Below are positions 23,801 to 30,881 of a stretch of DNA of 64,000 nt, one piece after another. The notes under the pieces are model-generated. The model had not been told where the DNA came from. It ran no database searches and saw only the letters and a list, made by a program, of their open reading frames with translations. The DNA lies in the NCBI RefSeq assembly GCF_023101685.1, contig NZ_CP082164.1, forward strand, positions 9,641,001 through 9,705,000, written 5' to 3'. The DNA is from Bradyrhizobium sp. 186 (GTDB lineage: Bacteria; Pseudomonadota; Alphaproteobacteria; Rhizobiales; Xanthobacteraceae). The first letter of the stretch is position 1. Every line of letters starts with the position of its first letter. The translations under genes and the position numbers were made by a program.

Positions 23801-24677
23801 CCGCAACGCAATGCTTCAACGCGCCGTGACAGCCGGCGCCCCCTTCGTGGTCTCCGATCGCCGCCAGGCACTCCGTGAACGTCGCACCGACAGGCCCTCC
23901 CGGCGCGGCGGAGGCCGCATTCCGTTCGACAGGGCGCGCGTCGTCGAGGCGCGGGACGACGACAGTGTCCGAGGCGCCGCCGATCAGACCAGACCGTGCG
24001 CATCGGCCGGCCAGTGGGTCTTGAGCGCCAACCTCAACGATCGGAGTTGCAACGTAGATCGGTTGCGTTGTCGTGAATACGGCCGGATCGACCGGGTACT
24101 CACGAAACCAGGCTTTTGCCGCTTTCCCGGGCTCCGGGACTTTTTGGCCAAGCCACCGCTTAAGCTCCGCCTCACCGAGCGGGCGATCAAGCCAAAAGCC
24201 GAGCCGGATATGCAGGCCAGGCTTGATGCCCGCGCTGCCAGTGTATTGATACCAACAGGCGACATCGTGAAAGCACGGAGGCAGCTTGGCGCGCACCCAC
24301 TTCACGGTGTCGGCAGGGCTTGCCAGCGGATCGAAAGCCCGGGGCAGTGCGGCGCCGTCGACGTCGAACAAGATCCATCGCCGGGGCTCTTCGACCAAAG
24401 TTGCCGGCTCACCCTCCTTTGGAAACTTGCGACGCAACATCCGCTCACGATCCGTGCCGGGAGCGATCGCCCCGCGAACAACGCACCTGCGCGGATCGGC
24501 TGAAGTCTTCTCGAGAAGGTCGGCGAAGGCGCGGATACCAGAAACGCCAAATTCCTCGCCCTTATAGAATTTGACGTTCTGCCGAGTGCGCGTCTCGATA
24601 CCGCCAGCTTCGCTTTTGACGATCGTTTTCGTCAACGGGCGACTAAGCGACGTGAGAACCGTCACCGTGTCGCTCAT
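20856..24677 (-). CDS. AEP-type primase fused to a four-cysteine helicase
   Basis: A 1273-residue protein. The N-terminal third has archaeo-eukaryotic primase hallmarks: WILFDVDG (Asp105, Asp107), GLHIRLGFWLDRP (His156) and EYPVDPAV (Asp197). A helical linker with GCHGALKHCVAVYW follows. The second part is a helicase: Walker A TPGAGKT (450-456), Walker B LIVDEAL (about 587-593), LDATLN (748-753), HYGNIRGLNN (864-873) and QAVHRARP (955-962, motif VI-like). Cysteines 519, 539, 547 and 553 lie between Walker A and B, where XPD/DinG-type helicases carry an iron-sulphur cluster. The C-terminal 100 residues look like a DNA-binding tail (HLGISRFSLKNHMG). It is probably a self-contained replication protein. 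Its start overlaps the upstream stop (TAATG). Confidence 0.75.
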   Translation of the reverse strand: MSDTVTVLTSLSRPLTKTIVKSEAGGIETRTRQNVKFYKGEEFGVSGIRAFADLLEKTSADPRRCVVRGAIAPGTDRERMLRRKFPKEGEPATLVEEPRRWILFDVDGAALPRAFDPLASPADTVKWVRAKLPPCFHDVACWYQYTGSAGIKPGLHIRLGFWLDRPLGEAELKRWLGQKVPEPGKAAKAWFREYPVDPAVFTTTQPIYVATPIVEVGAQDPLAGRCARSGLIGGASDTVVVPRLDDARPVERNAASAAPGGPVGATFTECLAAIGDHEGGAGCHGALKHCVAVYWRRHGSSASADKLKRMLTEQVGAAEWDAKAHPPTYLRLELERIDTLIDSVRGQQRASEQAEEERRARASCPWPDRGMSLTEAEPALQAAVGRFFDEAVPKGLADGEAYEDALEEHRAARGEFSAEVEFDEIDPDSFFAPDIEPAAPEYAQWGIRITPGAGKTHAAIESIVRYVKETGRAVVYAVPTHSKAEEIEADINRLAGETLAATWRGIDREDPSRPGVKLCRRGELVKAVVKSSGSINDVCGSPSRGFCPFRSGCGYRRQADLAPRVWVTTHAALATKPQGSMKDADALIVDEALTLSGAREDDLPLSDFSAPRKEHARLERWLRRAQAAAERVAPGSYLPRGPFEAEGLSEAACAALSAGEAYGYARVAKTFDPRADDDAIQATIEPVAIANGQVRIRQTFWRNLAELLGGEEPTSARMKLLAGDEQAIRIATPARPHPDWLKRPILHLDATLNETVVSIWLPRFELMADIRVEQGEGVSVHQIVDQAVSYGRVVPGAGGDKSPEKRSAQENNARRIMRAIEVKAADDRRTGGKTGAIAPKSLEEYMEETWRVWKTRPPNLILNHYGNIRGLNNLEDCAREILISRPEPQAGEVERAVRLEFGRHPSASMGAGFYPDRVVALRSRGNAVVAVEQPYHPDERADALLGQVRDAEVTQAVHRARPVRRGKDRPLILEIVAGVHIDITVDSTGTFEEWIETSPARLLVARGFWPTSWEGKQAALADLYPTPTAVRRWFEKNPTEMELREGVDQVLAAKGALRPYRDILIRLEGTLQQVGLWSLYRYKIAGSRRSHLVAVDSSLHADCAAAWSDQLGKTLDLFEPLGDAAEPPAMESCPPLLLHLPRAPSIVSDIFGTDRRDPDAAPFPAAPLHVRTAAGDVRFWPAENEGRPILARELSPPRPLAAEPVLTVELICDHLGISRFSLKNHMGKSRFRKLPGADRERAAIRWMTVKVGREQFIAAVRGLAEQMRQAERA

Positions 24678-25228
24678 TAGGCGCGCCCGTCGGCGAGATT
24701 TACGACCGCGAATTTATGGCGCGAGAGTAATTTCGGCCTGAGGTATTGGACCCAGGCCTCAACGTCCAACTCTCGGCAGCGAAACACGCATTGCCTCGGG
24801 GCCAAGACTTGATGTGCCCCCCCTTCTGCAATCCCGACCTGCCGATTGACGCAAATTAGAACGGCGTCACTGACCGATAGGGCCCACAGGATCGCGGCGC
24901 GCCGATACTGATCGGGCAGTGAGGGGCCGAAAGGCGCGGAGAACTCGATTTCAGCGCGCCGAAAGCCGGCGGCACACCGGTGAAGAACCTTTGAGTAGAG
25001 GCGCTGCGTGTGCGCCGTGACACGGGAGCCTGGCACGACGTAGAGAATGACGCTTCCGACGTGCTCGTCGAGCTGACGCGCTTGCAGCCCGGGAGGAGGC
25101 AGATACTCTTTCAGAAAGGTCCCTGCGTTGCGCCACAGGTCGCGGTAAGGCGCGTGATAGTTTCCTTCGGCGCTTGACCAGACATGCTCTGGAAAACCTG
25201 CGCCCAGCGTGGTATCGACTACTCTCAC
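24677..25228 (-). CDS. unknown protein coupled to the primase-helicase
   Basis: A 183-residue soluble protein from a GTG start preceded by AAGGAAG. Features: an aromatic N-terminal part (EHVWSSAEGNYHAPYRDLWR), strands SVILYVVPGSRVTAHTQRLY and AAILWALSVSDAVLICVNRQV, and a C-terminal CRELDVEAWVQYL. The alternating beta and alpha pattern suggests a compact alpha/beta domain. Its TAA overlaps the primase ATG, so the two products are made together; an accessory replication factor is an inference. Its start overlaps the divergent cupin frame by 20 bases. Confidence 0.6.
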   Translation of the reverse strand: MRVVDTTLGAGFPEHVWSSAEGNYHAPYRDLWRNAGTFLKEYLPPPGLQARQLDEHVGSVILYVVPGSRVTAHTQRLYSKVLHRCAAGFRRAEIEFSAPFGPSLPDQYRRAAILWALSVSDAVLICVNRQVGIAEGGAHQVLAPRQCVFRCRELDVEAWVQYLRPKLLSRHKFAVVNLADGRA

Positions 25229-25652
25229 TGAAAGACTTCCTTCGGCCCTCGTTCAGCGCTGGACACGCTGTGCGGGAATCGGATTGGCAGCGGCCTCGGC
25301 GGCCATGTTGAAGCCAGCTGCCGCTCAAACCACGGGCTACAAGGATGAGACGCCGTGGCCAGGTGTCGTGGTACGCGCTTATGATGGCGAGACCCCATCC
25401 CTCATCCCCGGTTTTAAGACCGTCTCGATGCGCGATGTCATCATGCAACCGGGTTCGAAGACAATGGGTCCCCCGATGATGAATGCCATGATCTGCCATA
25501 TTACCGAAGGGGAGCTTCGGCTTGACCAGGAGGGAAAGACCTTCACGGCCAAGAAGAATTTTGTCTGGACCTGCAACAAGGACACAAAAGAGCAGGCATA
25601 CAACGATGGGAGCGTGGTCGCGATCATGCGGATCACGGACCTGAAGGCTTAA
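25209..25652 (+). CDS. cupin-domain protein, N-terminus doubtful
   Basis: The core (residues 41-147: GYKDETPWPGVVVRAYDGETP, MRDVIMQPGSKTMGPPMMNAMICHITEGELRL) is a small single-domain cupin of a type usually exported in Bradyrhizobium. Metal His residues are few, so a binding role is more likely than catalysis. The stretch CAGIGLAAASAAMLKPAAAQ resembles a signal peptide, but the only upstream start (GTG 25209) puts 20 unrelated residues before it and overlaps the divergent gene. The 5' end may have been replaced at an insertion boundary. Confidence 0.65.
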   Translation: MVSTTLTERLPSALVQRWTRCAGIGLAAASAAMLKPAAAQTTGYKDETPWPGVVVRAYDGETPSLIPGFKTVSMRDVIMQPGSKTMGPPMMNAMICHITEGELRLDQEGKTFTAKKNFVWTCNKDTKEQAYNDGSVVAIMRITDLKA

Positions 25653-25808
25653 GGCTCGCTTCTTCGTAAGAGACTGATTGCAGGTGCGGATGGCGTACTC
25701 GACGAGGCGCCAGCCGCGCGGCTACCACAGGTGCTCTACGTTCCGCGGAGCACACAGGCTGCTCTGAAGGATACGAGAAGGCGCGGCCGAGAGTCTGTTC
25801 TGGGTCTT

Positions 25809-27363
25809 GGCCGTGTAAAAACACCCTTCCCAAGGAAGTCGATGGGAAGCCAGGACCGGTTCGGTCTCAGGCCGCGATTGCAGCCATCAGCGGCTTGGTC
25901 CCGACGATGTTCATGAACCGTGTTAGATTATAGGCCAGGACCGAGAGAGCCATCTCGGCGGCTACTTTTGGAAGCGTTTTGGTGGGGAAGTGTGTCGCTC
26001 CCATGCGGGCCTTCATCGTGCCGAACGGATGCTCGACCGTCTCGCTACGCTGGCGCATGGCTTGTGGGTTTGCATCAAGGCGCTGCTGCACGGCTTCGAG
26101 CAGATGCTCATGCTCCCATCGCGGGATACGCCGCTCTGGGCCTGTCGTGCACTGCGATTTGAGCGAACAATCTTGACAGGCTGTGGTCCAGTAGCGCCGT
26201 AGCCGCTTGCTGTCCTCCTCGCTCGTAAAGCGATGTGGCAGTTGCTCCCCGGCCGGACAGCGATAGGCGTCCTCCTCTGGCAAATAGACAAAGTCCTGCT
26301 TGCCGAAGCGGCCATCTGACTTGGCCGACGTCTGCGGCTTTGGCAGAGTCACCGTGACGCCGGCCTCGTGGCACGCGAGGATCTCCAGGCTGCTGAAGTA
26401 GCCGCGATCGGCAACGACCTCGAGCGTCTCGGTCTTGAGAACGACCTTGGCCTGCTTGGCCATATTGGCCAGTTGGGCCCGATCCGAGCCGCTGTTCGTG
26501 ACCTCATGCGTCACAATCAGATGATGCTCGGTATCCACGGCGACCTGCACGTTATAGCTGACGACGCCGGAGCCACGCCCGCTCGTCGCCATCGAACGGC
26601 TGTCGGGATCGGTCAGAGAGATTTGCTGATCAGGCGAAGCGAGCATCTGCTTCTCGTAAACGGTAAGCTTGCCCATTTCCTCCTTCAGCTTCGTCAGTTT
26701 CTCGGTAAGCCTCGTCACCTTCGCAGCCAATGCCTCGGTCGGCTCTTGTCGGTCTGCCGTGTCAAGTTGGCTCAGATAGCGCGCGACGCTCTCCTCCAGC
26801 TGAGCGCGCCGCCGTTCCACCTTCGCCCGTGTGAAGTTCTTGTCCCGGTTGTTCACGGCCTTGAACTTGCTGCCATCGATGGCAACGCTCACCGTCGCGA
26901 GGAGCCCCATCTCGCGGCAGAGTTCGACGAAGCGAGCACATACCTTGCGAAGAGCCAGGCCATTGTCTTTGCGGAAGTCCGCGATTGTCTTGTGATCTGG
27001 TGCGAGCCGACCCAGCAGCCACATGACTTCGACATTGCGTCCGGCCTCGCGTTCGAGCCGCCGGCTCGACTGCACCCGGTTCAGATAACCGTAAATGTAA
27101 AGCTTGAGAAGAACCGAGGGATGGTACGATGGCCGACCCGTCGCCGCCGGCTCCACCCCCTCAAAGCGCATCTCAGCCAAATCGAGCGCATCGACAAACA
27201 CGTCGATCACGCGAACAGGGTTGCTATCGTCAATGAAATCATCGAGGCATTCGGGCAATAACGTCGACTGCCCACGATCCGCCTGCTCAACGAAGCGCCT
27301 CATCAGCTTCCCCCGCAGAATCACGAGAGAATCATGGCAAAGCAGCCGCGTTTTCACACAGCC
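25809..27363 (-). mobile_element. IS1182-family insertion sequence
   Basis: A 1.56-kb element with imperfect inverted ends: GGCCGTGTAAAAACAC at 25809-25824 and the complement of GGCTGTGTGAAAACGC at 27348-27363 (13 of 16 match). It contains one full-length transposase gene. The outermost bases and target duplication are not resolvable by eye. Confidence 0.7.
25867..27303 (-). CDS. IS1182-family transposase
   Basis: A 478-residue transposase from MRRFVEQADRGQSTLLPECL, preceded by GGGGGAA. Family blocks: GRPSYHPSVLLKLYIYGYLN, SRRLEREAGRNVEVMWLLGR and LAPDHKTIADFRKDN near the N-terminus; VAIDGSKFKAVNNRDKN with the first catalytic Asp; EVVADRGYFSSLEI with the second; and RSETVEHPFGTMKARMGATH with the Glu. 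A Cys cluster (CQDCSLKSQC) lies before it. Apparently intact. Confidence 0.9.
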   Translation of the reverse strand: MRRFVEQADRGQSTLLPECLDDFIDDSNPVRVIDVFVDALDLAEMRFEGVEPAATGRPSYHPSVLLKLYIYGYLNRVQSSRRLEREAGRNVEVMWLLGRLAPDHKTIADFRKDNGLALRKVCARFVELCREMGLLATVSVAIDGSKFKAVNNRDKNFTRAKVERRRAQLEESVARYLSQLDTADRQEPTEALAAKVTRLTEKLTKLKEEMGKLTVYEKQMLASPDQQISLTDPDSRSMATSGRGSGVVSYNVQVAVDTEHHLIVTHEVTNSGSDRAQLANMAKQAKVVLKTETLEVVADRGYFSSLEILACHEAGVTVTLPKPQTSAKSDGRFGKQDFVYLPEEDAYRCPAGEQLPHRFTSEEDSKRLRRYWTTACQDCSLKSQCTTGPERRIPRWEHEHLLEAVQQRLDANPQAMRQRSETVEHPFGTMKARMGATHFPTKTLPKVAAEMALSVLAYNLTRFMNIVGTKPLMAAIAA

Positions 27364-27390
27364 AGGGTCACAAGCCATCATCCCGCTGAA

Positions 27391-27440
27391 GGTAGGAGAC
27401 TTCCGCTTTGCGTTGCTAGGCTGACGTTTAGGAGTACATA
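27391..27440 (+). repeat. 50-bp inverted repeat, left copy
   Basis: Shares about 43 of 50 bases with the reverse complement of 30611-30660, including the identical blocks ACTTCCGCTTTGCGTTG and GACGTTTA. It starts 27 bases outside the IS1182 end. The two copies enclose the Ku locus. Confidence 0.65.
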
Positions 27441-27442
27441 CC

Positions 27443-28051
27443 CTAGTTGCGCGCGCGGCGCAGCGCGGCCATCAACTTCTCTCTGTCCTTCTCCCACCGG
27501 TTGTCCTCCACCTCGATTCGCTTCTCGATCGCGGCCCGTTCAACATCGAGAGTTTCGGCACGCTCTTCATGCTGCCGCTGCGCCTTGTCCAAGGCCGCCT
27601 GCGCCTTAGCGACCAGCTTGTCGCGCCTGGCGCGTTCCTTTTCCCTCGCCGCCTCTTCCTTGCGGCGCTCGGCTTCGCGTCGCCTCCGCTCGCGCTCGAA
27701 CTCGGCGGCGGCCTTGCGAGCGGCCTCCTCGCCGACCTTAGGAGCATGATGCTTTTTGGGCGCGGGTCGGCTCTTCTTACGTACGCTCGCGGTCCCGTCG
27801 CCGTCGAGGTCGGGCAAGTCTGCGTGCTCGGCGAAGGGGCCGTTCGATCCCGCGGGACGCCTGAGCACTAGCCCGGGCTTAGACATGGTCACGGCAACTA
27901 TGTCGGGATCGTCGGTCTCCTTGGCGAAGCCCTGATGGAAGAGATTGCTACCCGCGCCCCATGCCTCCAGCGCCGCCTTCATGGACGGCGCGGCGATCAC
28001 GAGATCGTAGAATCCCAGCGAGGTCTGGAATGTCTTGAGCTTCCTTACCAT
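27443..28051 (-). CDS. coiled-coil TolA-like protein next to Ku
   Basis: A 202-residue protein. The first 80 residues form a small domain (LKTFQTSLGFYDLVIAAPSM, KAALEAWGAGSNLFHQGFAK, AVTMSKPGLVLRRP). The remainder is a long charged Arg/Glu/Ala coiled coil from about residue 105 to the end. I recognise it from rhizobial Ku loci, where it follows ku, so a link to DNA end joining is plausible but untested. It reads with the downstream end of the ku transcript. Confidence 0.65.
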   Translation of the reverse strand: MVRKLKTFQTSLGFYDLVIAAPSMKAALEAWGAGSNLFHQGFAKETDDPDIVAVTMSKPGLVLRRPAGSNGPFAEHADLPDLDGDGTASVRKKSRPAPKKHHAPKVGEEAARKAAAEFERERRRREAERRKEEAAREKERARRDKLVAKAQAALDKAQRQHEERAETLDVERAAIEKRIEVEDNRWEKDREKLMAALRRARN

Positions 28052-28073
28052 GTCGGCCCGCGCTCGCTGCTAG

Positions 28074-28259
28074 TCAGCGTCGGCGGGCGAACCACATTCC
28101 GAGCACGAAGGCGACGGCGAGCGATTGCAGCGGCGCCTGGACGGCTACCTTGCGGAGTCGATCCGCCCAAGCGATGGCGACATCTTGCAATGACGACTGC
28201 GGCCGGCGCCCATCTGCCCTCTGCTCCTGCTCGTTCACTAGCCCGGAGGCTTCGGTCAT
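28074..28259 (-). CDS. small membrane-anchored protein, YqjD/DUF883-like
   Basis: A 61-residue protein with a hydrophilic start, a helix (DVAIAWADRLRKVAVQAP) and a C-terminal hydrophobic segment ending PLQSLAVAFVLGMWFARRR. The Pro, Ser, hydrophobic and Arg-Arg pattern at the C-terminus matches ElaB/YqjD-type tail-anchored, ribosome-associated proteins. It lies between ku and the coiled-coil gene in the same direction. Confidence 0.55.
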   Translation of the reverse strand: MTEASGLVNEQEQRADGRRPQSSLQDVAIAWADRLRKVAVQAPLQSLAVAFVLGMWFARRR

Positions 28260-28302
28260 TGCGGAGGTTTGTTGATATCCACTTGGATCTCCTACTTTGG
28301 CG

Positions 28303-29232
28303 TCAGGCGGACTTCCGCTGCGGCTTGGCCGAGGGCTTCTTCGCCGCCGTATCCTTCGCCGGCTTCTTGCCCGCGATCGGCATCAGCATTTCCTTCTGGC
28401 CGGCCGCCGCCTTCTTCCCTTTCTTGGCCGGCTTTTTGGCAGCCTTGGTCTCCGCTGCTGCGCCGCCGACGCTCTTGCGCAGCGCGTCCATCAGGTCGAC
28501 GACGTTCTCGCCGCGAGGACGCTCCTTCGGCACGATCGGCTTCCCCGCGCGCTTCTGGTTGATGAGGTCGACCAGCGCCGTTTCGTACTGGTCCTCGAAC
28601 TTGTCGGGCTTGAACGATCCGGATTTCTGGTCGACGATGTGCCGGGCTAGATCGAGCATGTCCTTGGCGATTTTGACGTCGTGGATGTCGTCGAAATACT
28701 CCTTCGGATCGCGAACTTCGTAAGGGTACCGCAGCAGCGTCCCCATCAGCCCCTTGTCCAGCGGCTCGAGAGCGATGATGTGTTCGCGGTTGGTCAAGAC
28801 CAGGCGCCCGATCGCGACCTTGTCCATCTCGCGGATGGTCTCGCGGATCACCGCGAAGGCGTCGTGCCCGACCTTGCCGTCCGGACGCAGGTAATAGGGG
28901 CGGATCAGGTAGCGGGGGTCGATGTCGGTGCGGTCGACGAACTCGTCGATCTCGATCGTCCGGGTGGATTCCAGGGCGACGTTCTCGAGCTCTTCCTTGG
29001 TCACCTCGATGAACGTATCGGTGTCGATCTTGTAGCCCTTCACGATGTCCTCGTTCGGGACCTCCTCGCCGGTGTCGGCATCGACCTTGAGGTATTTGAT
29101 TCGATGGCCGGTCGCCCGGTTCAACTGATTGAACGAGATCTTCTCGCTCTCCGAGGTCGCCGGGTAGAGCGCCACCGGGCAGGTGACGAGCGACAGGCGA
29201 AGGAAGCCTTTCCAGTTGGCGCGGGGGGCCAT
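28303..29232 (-). CDS. ku: Ku DNA end-binding protein
   Basis: A 309-residue bacterial Ku homodimer subunit, starting MAPRANWKGFLRLSLVTCPV. The Ku core spans residues 5-255 (YLKVDADTGEEVPNEDIVKG, EIDEFVDRTDIDPRYLIRPY, GRLVLTNREHIIALEPLDKG). The last 50 residues are Lys/Ala-rich (KKPAKKGKKAAAG), the extended DNA-binding tail common in rhizobial Ku. Ku rings load on double-strand breaks and normally recruit LigD, which is absent from this window. The divergent exonuclease gene starts 260 bases away. Confidence 0.95.
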   Translation of the reverse strand: MAPRANWKGFLRLSLVTCPVALYPATSESEKISFNQLNRATGHRIKYLKVDADTGEEVPNEDIVKGYKIDTDTFIEVTKEELENVALESTRTIEIDEFVDRTDIDPRYLIRPYYLRPDGKVGHDAFAVIRETIREMDKVAIGRLVLTNREHIIALEPLDKGLMGTLLRYPYEVRDPKEYFDDIHDVKIAKDMLDLARHIVDQKSGSFKPDKFEDQYETALVDLINQKRAGKPIVPKERPRGENVVDLMDALRKSVGGAAAETKAAKKPAKKGKKAAAGQKEMLMPIAGKKPAKDTAAKKPSAKPQRKSA

Positions 29233-29491
29233 GAACGCGGTACTCCAGAAGAACCGGTGGGCTGGATTCAAGACGATCGGGACAGCTTGGTTCCGACATG
29301 CCAAGGGCCTGAATTTGGCGGCGGCGGACCGGTCCCGCCGCCGCTGCGCCGCCGTCCGGTACAAGGCCCAATCGACCCGACATGAGCTGAAAACACCGTG
29401 AATTGCTCGTCTTTCCGATACCTCGTGGCCGGCGCGGGCGGTATGGTGCGGCACACGGCCTGGCCGGAGCCCTCGACCCTCTCGAGCAAAG

Positions 29492-30391
29492 ATGTTTCAG
29501 GACACGACGGACTTGGCCGCGGCGGCCGAGGCGCTGAGCCGATCGGGCGACTATCGGATCTTGCGGCGCCTGGTGCCGCGGAGCCCCTCGCCGCCGCCGC
29601 CCAACGGGCAGGAAACCAAGACCGCGATCCTGATCGACACCGAGACGACCGGCCTCGATCACGCCAGAGACGAGATCATCGAGCTCGGGATGGTCAAATT
29701 CGACTACGCGCCGGATGGCCGCATCGTCGGCGTCCGCGACACGTTCTCTGCCTTCAATGAGCCGTCCGCGCCGATCCCGCCCGACATAACCGCGCTCACC
29801 GGCATCACCGACGAGATGGTAGCCGGTCACACAATCGAGGAGGCTGCCGTGACGGCCTTCGTCGACGGCGCGGTGATCGCCATCGCGCATAACGCGGGTT
29901 TCGACAGGAAGTTCGCCGAGAGATACTGGCCCGAGTTCGAGGGTATGCCCTGGGGATGCTCGGCGACGGAGGTCGATTGGCGCAAGCACGGCTTCGCGGG
30001 TGCCCAACTCGGTTACCTGCTGAACGGCGCGGGCTTCTTCCACCAGGCGCACCGAGCCGTCGACGACTGCCACGCGCTTCTGGAAGTCCTCGCTTTCGAA
30101 TTGCCGACCACAGGGTCGTCCGCGCTCGCCGCCCTGCTGGAGACGGCGAGGAGGAAAACGTTGAGGGTCTGGGCGGAGCAGTCGCCGTTCGACCTCAAGG
30201 ATTCCTTGAAGAAGCGCGGATACCGCTGGTCCGACGGAAGCGACGGCCGACCTAAATCCTGGTACATCGACGTGTGCGAGACCGCGCTCGACGACGAGAT
30301 CGCCTTTCTGAAGGCGGAGATCTACCTGCGCGACATCGAACCGCGCCTGCAGACGCTGACCGCCTTCACCCGTTTCTCCCGCAGGATTTGA
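29492..30391 (+). CDS. DEDDh-type 3'-5' exonuclease, Ku-linked
   Basis: A 299-residue paralog of the 1611-2504 product, similar along its whole length. Exonuclease residues are intact: ILIDTETTGLDHARDE, IAHNAGFDRKFAE and HRAVDDCHALL. The C-terminal module KKRGYRWSDGSDGRPKSW is the same as in the paralog. It is transcribed divergently from ku, sharing the 29233-29491 promoter region, which suggests a role in trimming 3' ends before ligation. That role is inference. Confidence 0.88.
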   Translation: MFQDTTDLAAAAEALSRSGDYRILRRLVPRSPSPPPPNGQETKTAILIDTETTGLDHARDEIIELGMVKFDYAPDGRIVGVRDTFSAFNEPSAPIPPDITALTGITDEMVAGHTIEEAAVTAFVDGAVIAIAHNAGFDRKFAERYWPEFEGMPWGCSATEVDWRKHGFAGAQLGYLLNGAGFFHQAHRAVDDCHALLEVLAFELPTTGSSALAALLETARRKTLRVWAEQSPFDLKDSLKKRGYRWSDGSDGRPKSWYIDVCETALDDEIAFLKAEIYLRDIEPRLQTLTAFTRFSRRI

Positions 30392-30881
30392 CGAAACCAG
30401 CGGCTAGGGTGGGGCGCGCCAGCCAACTCGGCCGTCAGCTGCCGAGACGCTTCTCGACCCGCTTGCGGGAATTACCAACGCTGTAGGGATTCGCGGGTTC
30501 CGCAACTATCGCTGCTATCCCCGACGCGACTCCAAAAAAGCCGCTCAAAGTGATGACGGACCTGCCGCATCTCCGCTTCACCTGATGGGATGTGTCAAGT
30601 CGCCTATGACGTGTACTCATAAACGTCGGCTTACCAACGCAAAGCGGAAGTCTTCCACCTCGGGCGTGATCGGCGGCTTGTGACCCATTCCCGAAGTATG
30701 CCGTCCCGTCTTTTCGCTAAGTCGGCAACACCGTCCACGCTTGTACCAGTCAGCGCGACCGCGCTAGAGTTGTAAGGTAGATGCGGTAGGGAGACGCGCC
30801 TGTCGTTCGGCTCTCACCACGAAGGAGCCGCGACGCCCGCCATGTTCGATATGCGAATAACGAATGGAAGGACAGTCTGTC
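30392..30881. other. intergenic with the right 50-bp repeat
   Basis: Apart from the repeat at 30611-30660 no gene or terminator is recognised. The region separates the Ku locus from dapD. Confidence 0.4.
30611..30660 (-). repeat. 50-bp inverted repeat, right copy
   Basis: Reverse-complement partner of 27391-27440 (about 43 of 50 identical). Together the two copies frame a 3.2-kb segment containing the coiled-coil protein, the YqjD-like protein, Ku and the exonuclease. Confidence 0.65.

Noticed and set aside
28292..30073. Leftward open frame of 593 codons across ku and the exonuclease
   Set aside because: It crosses two well-recognised genes in wrong frames and has Arg/Gly/Asp-rich shadow composition.
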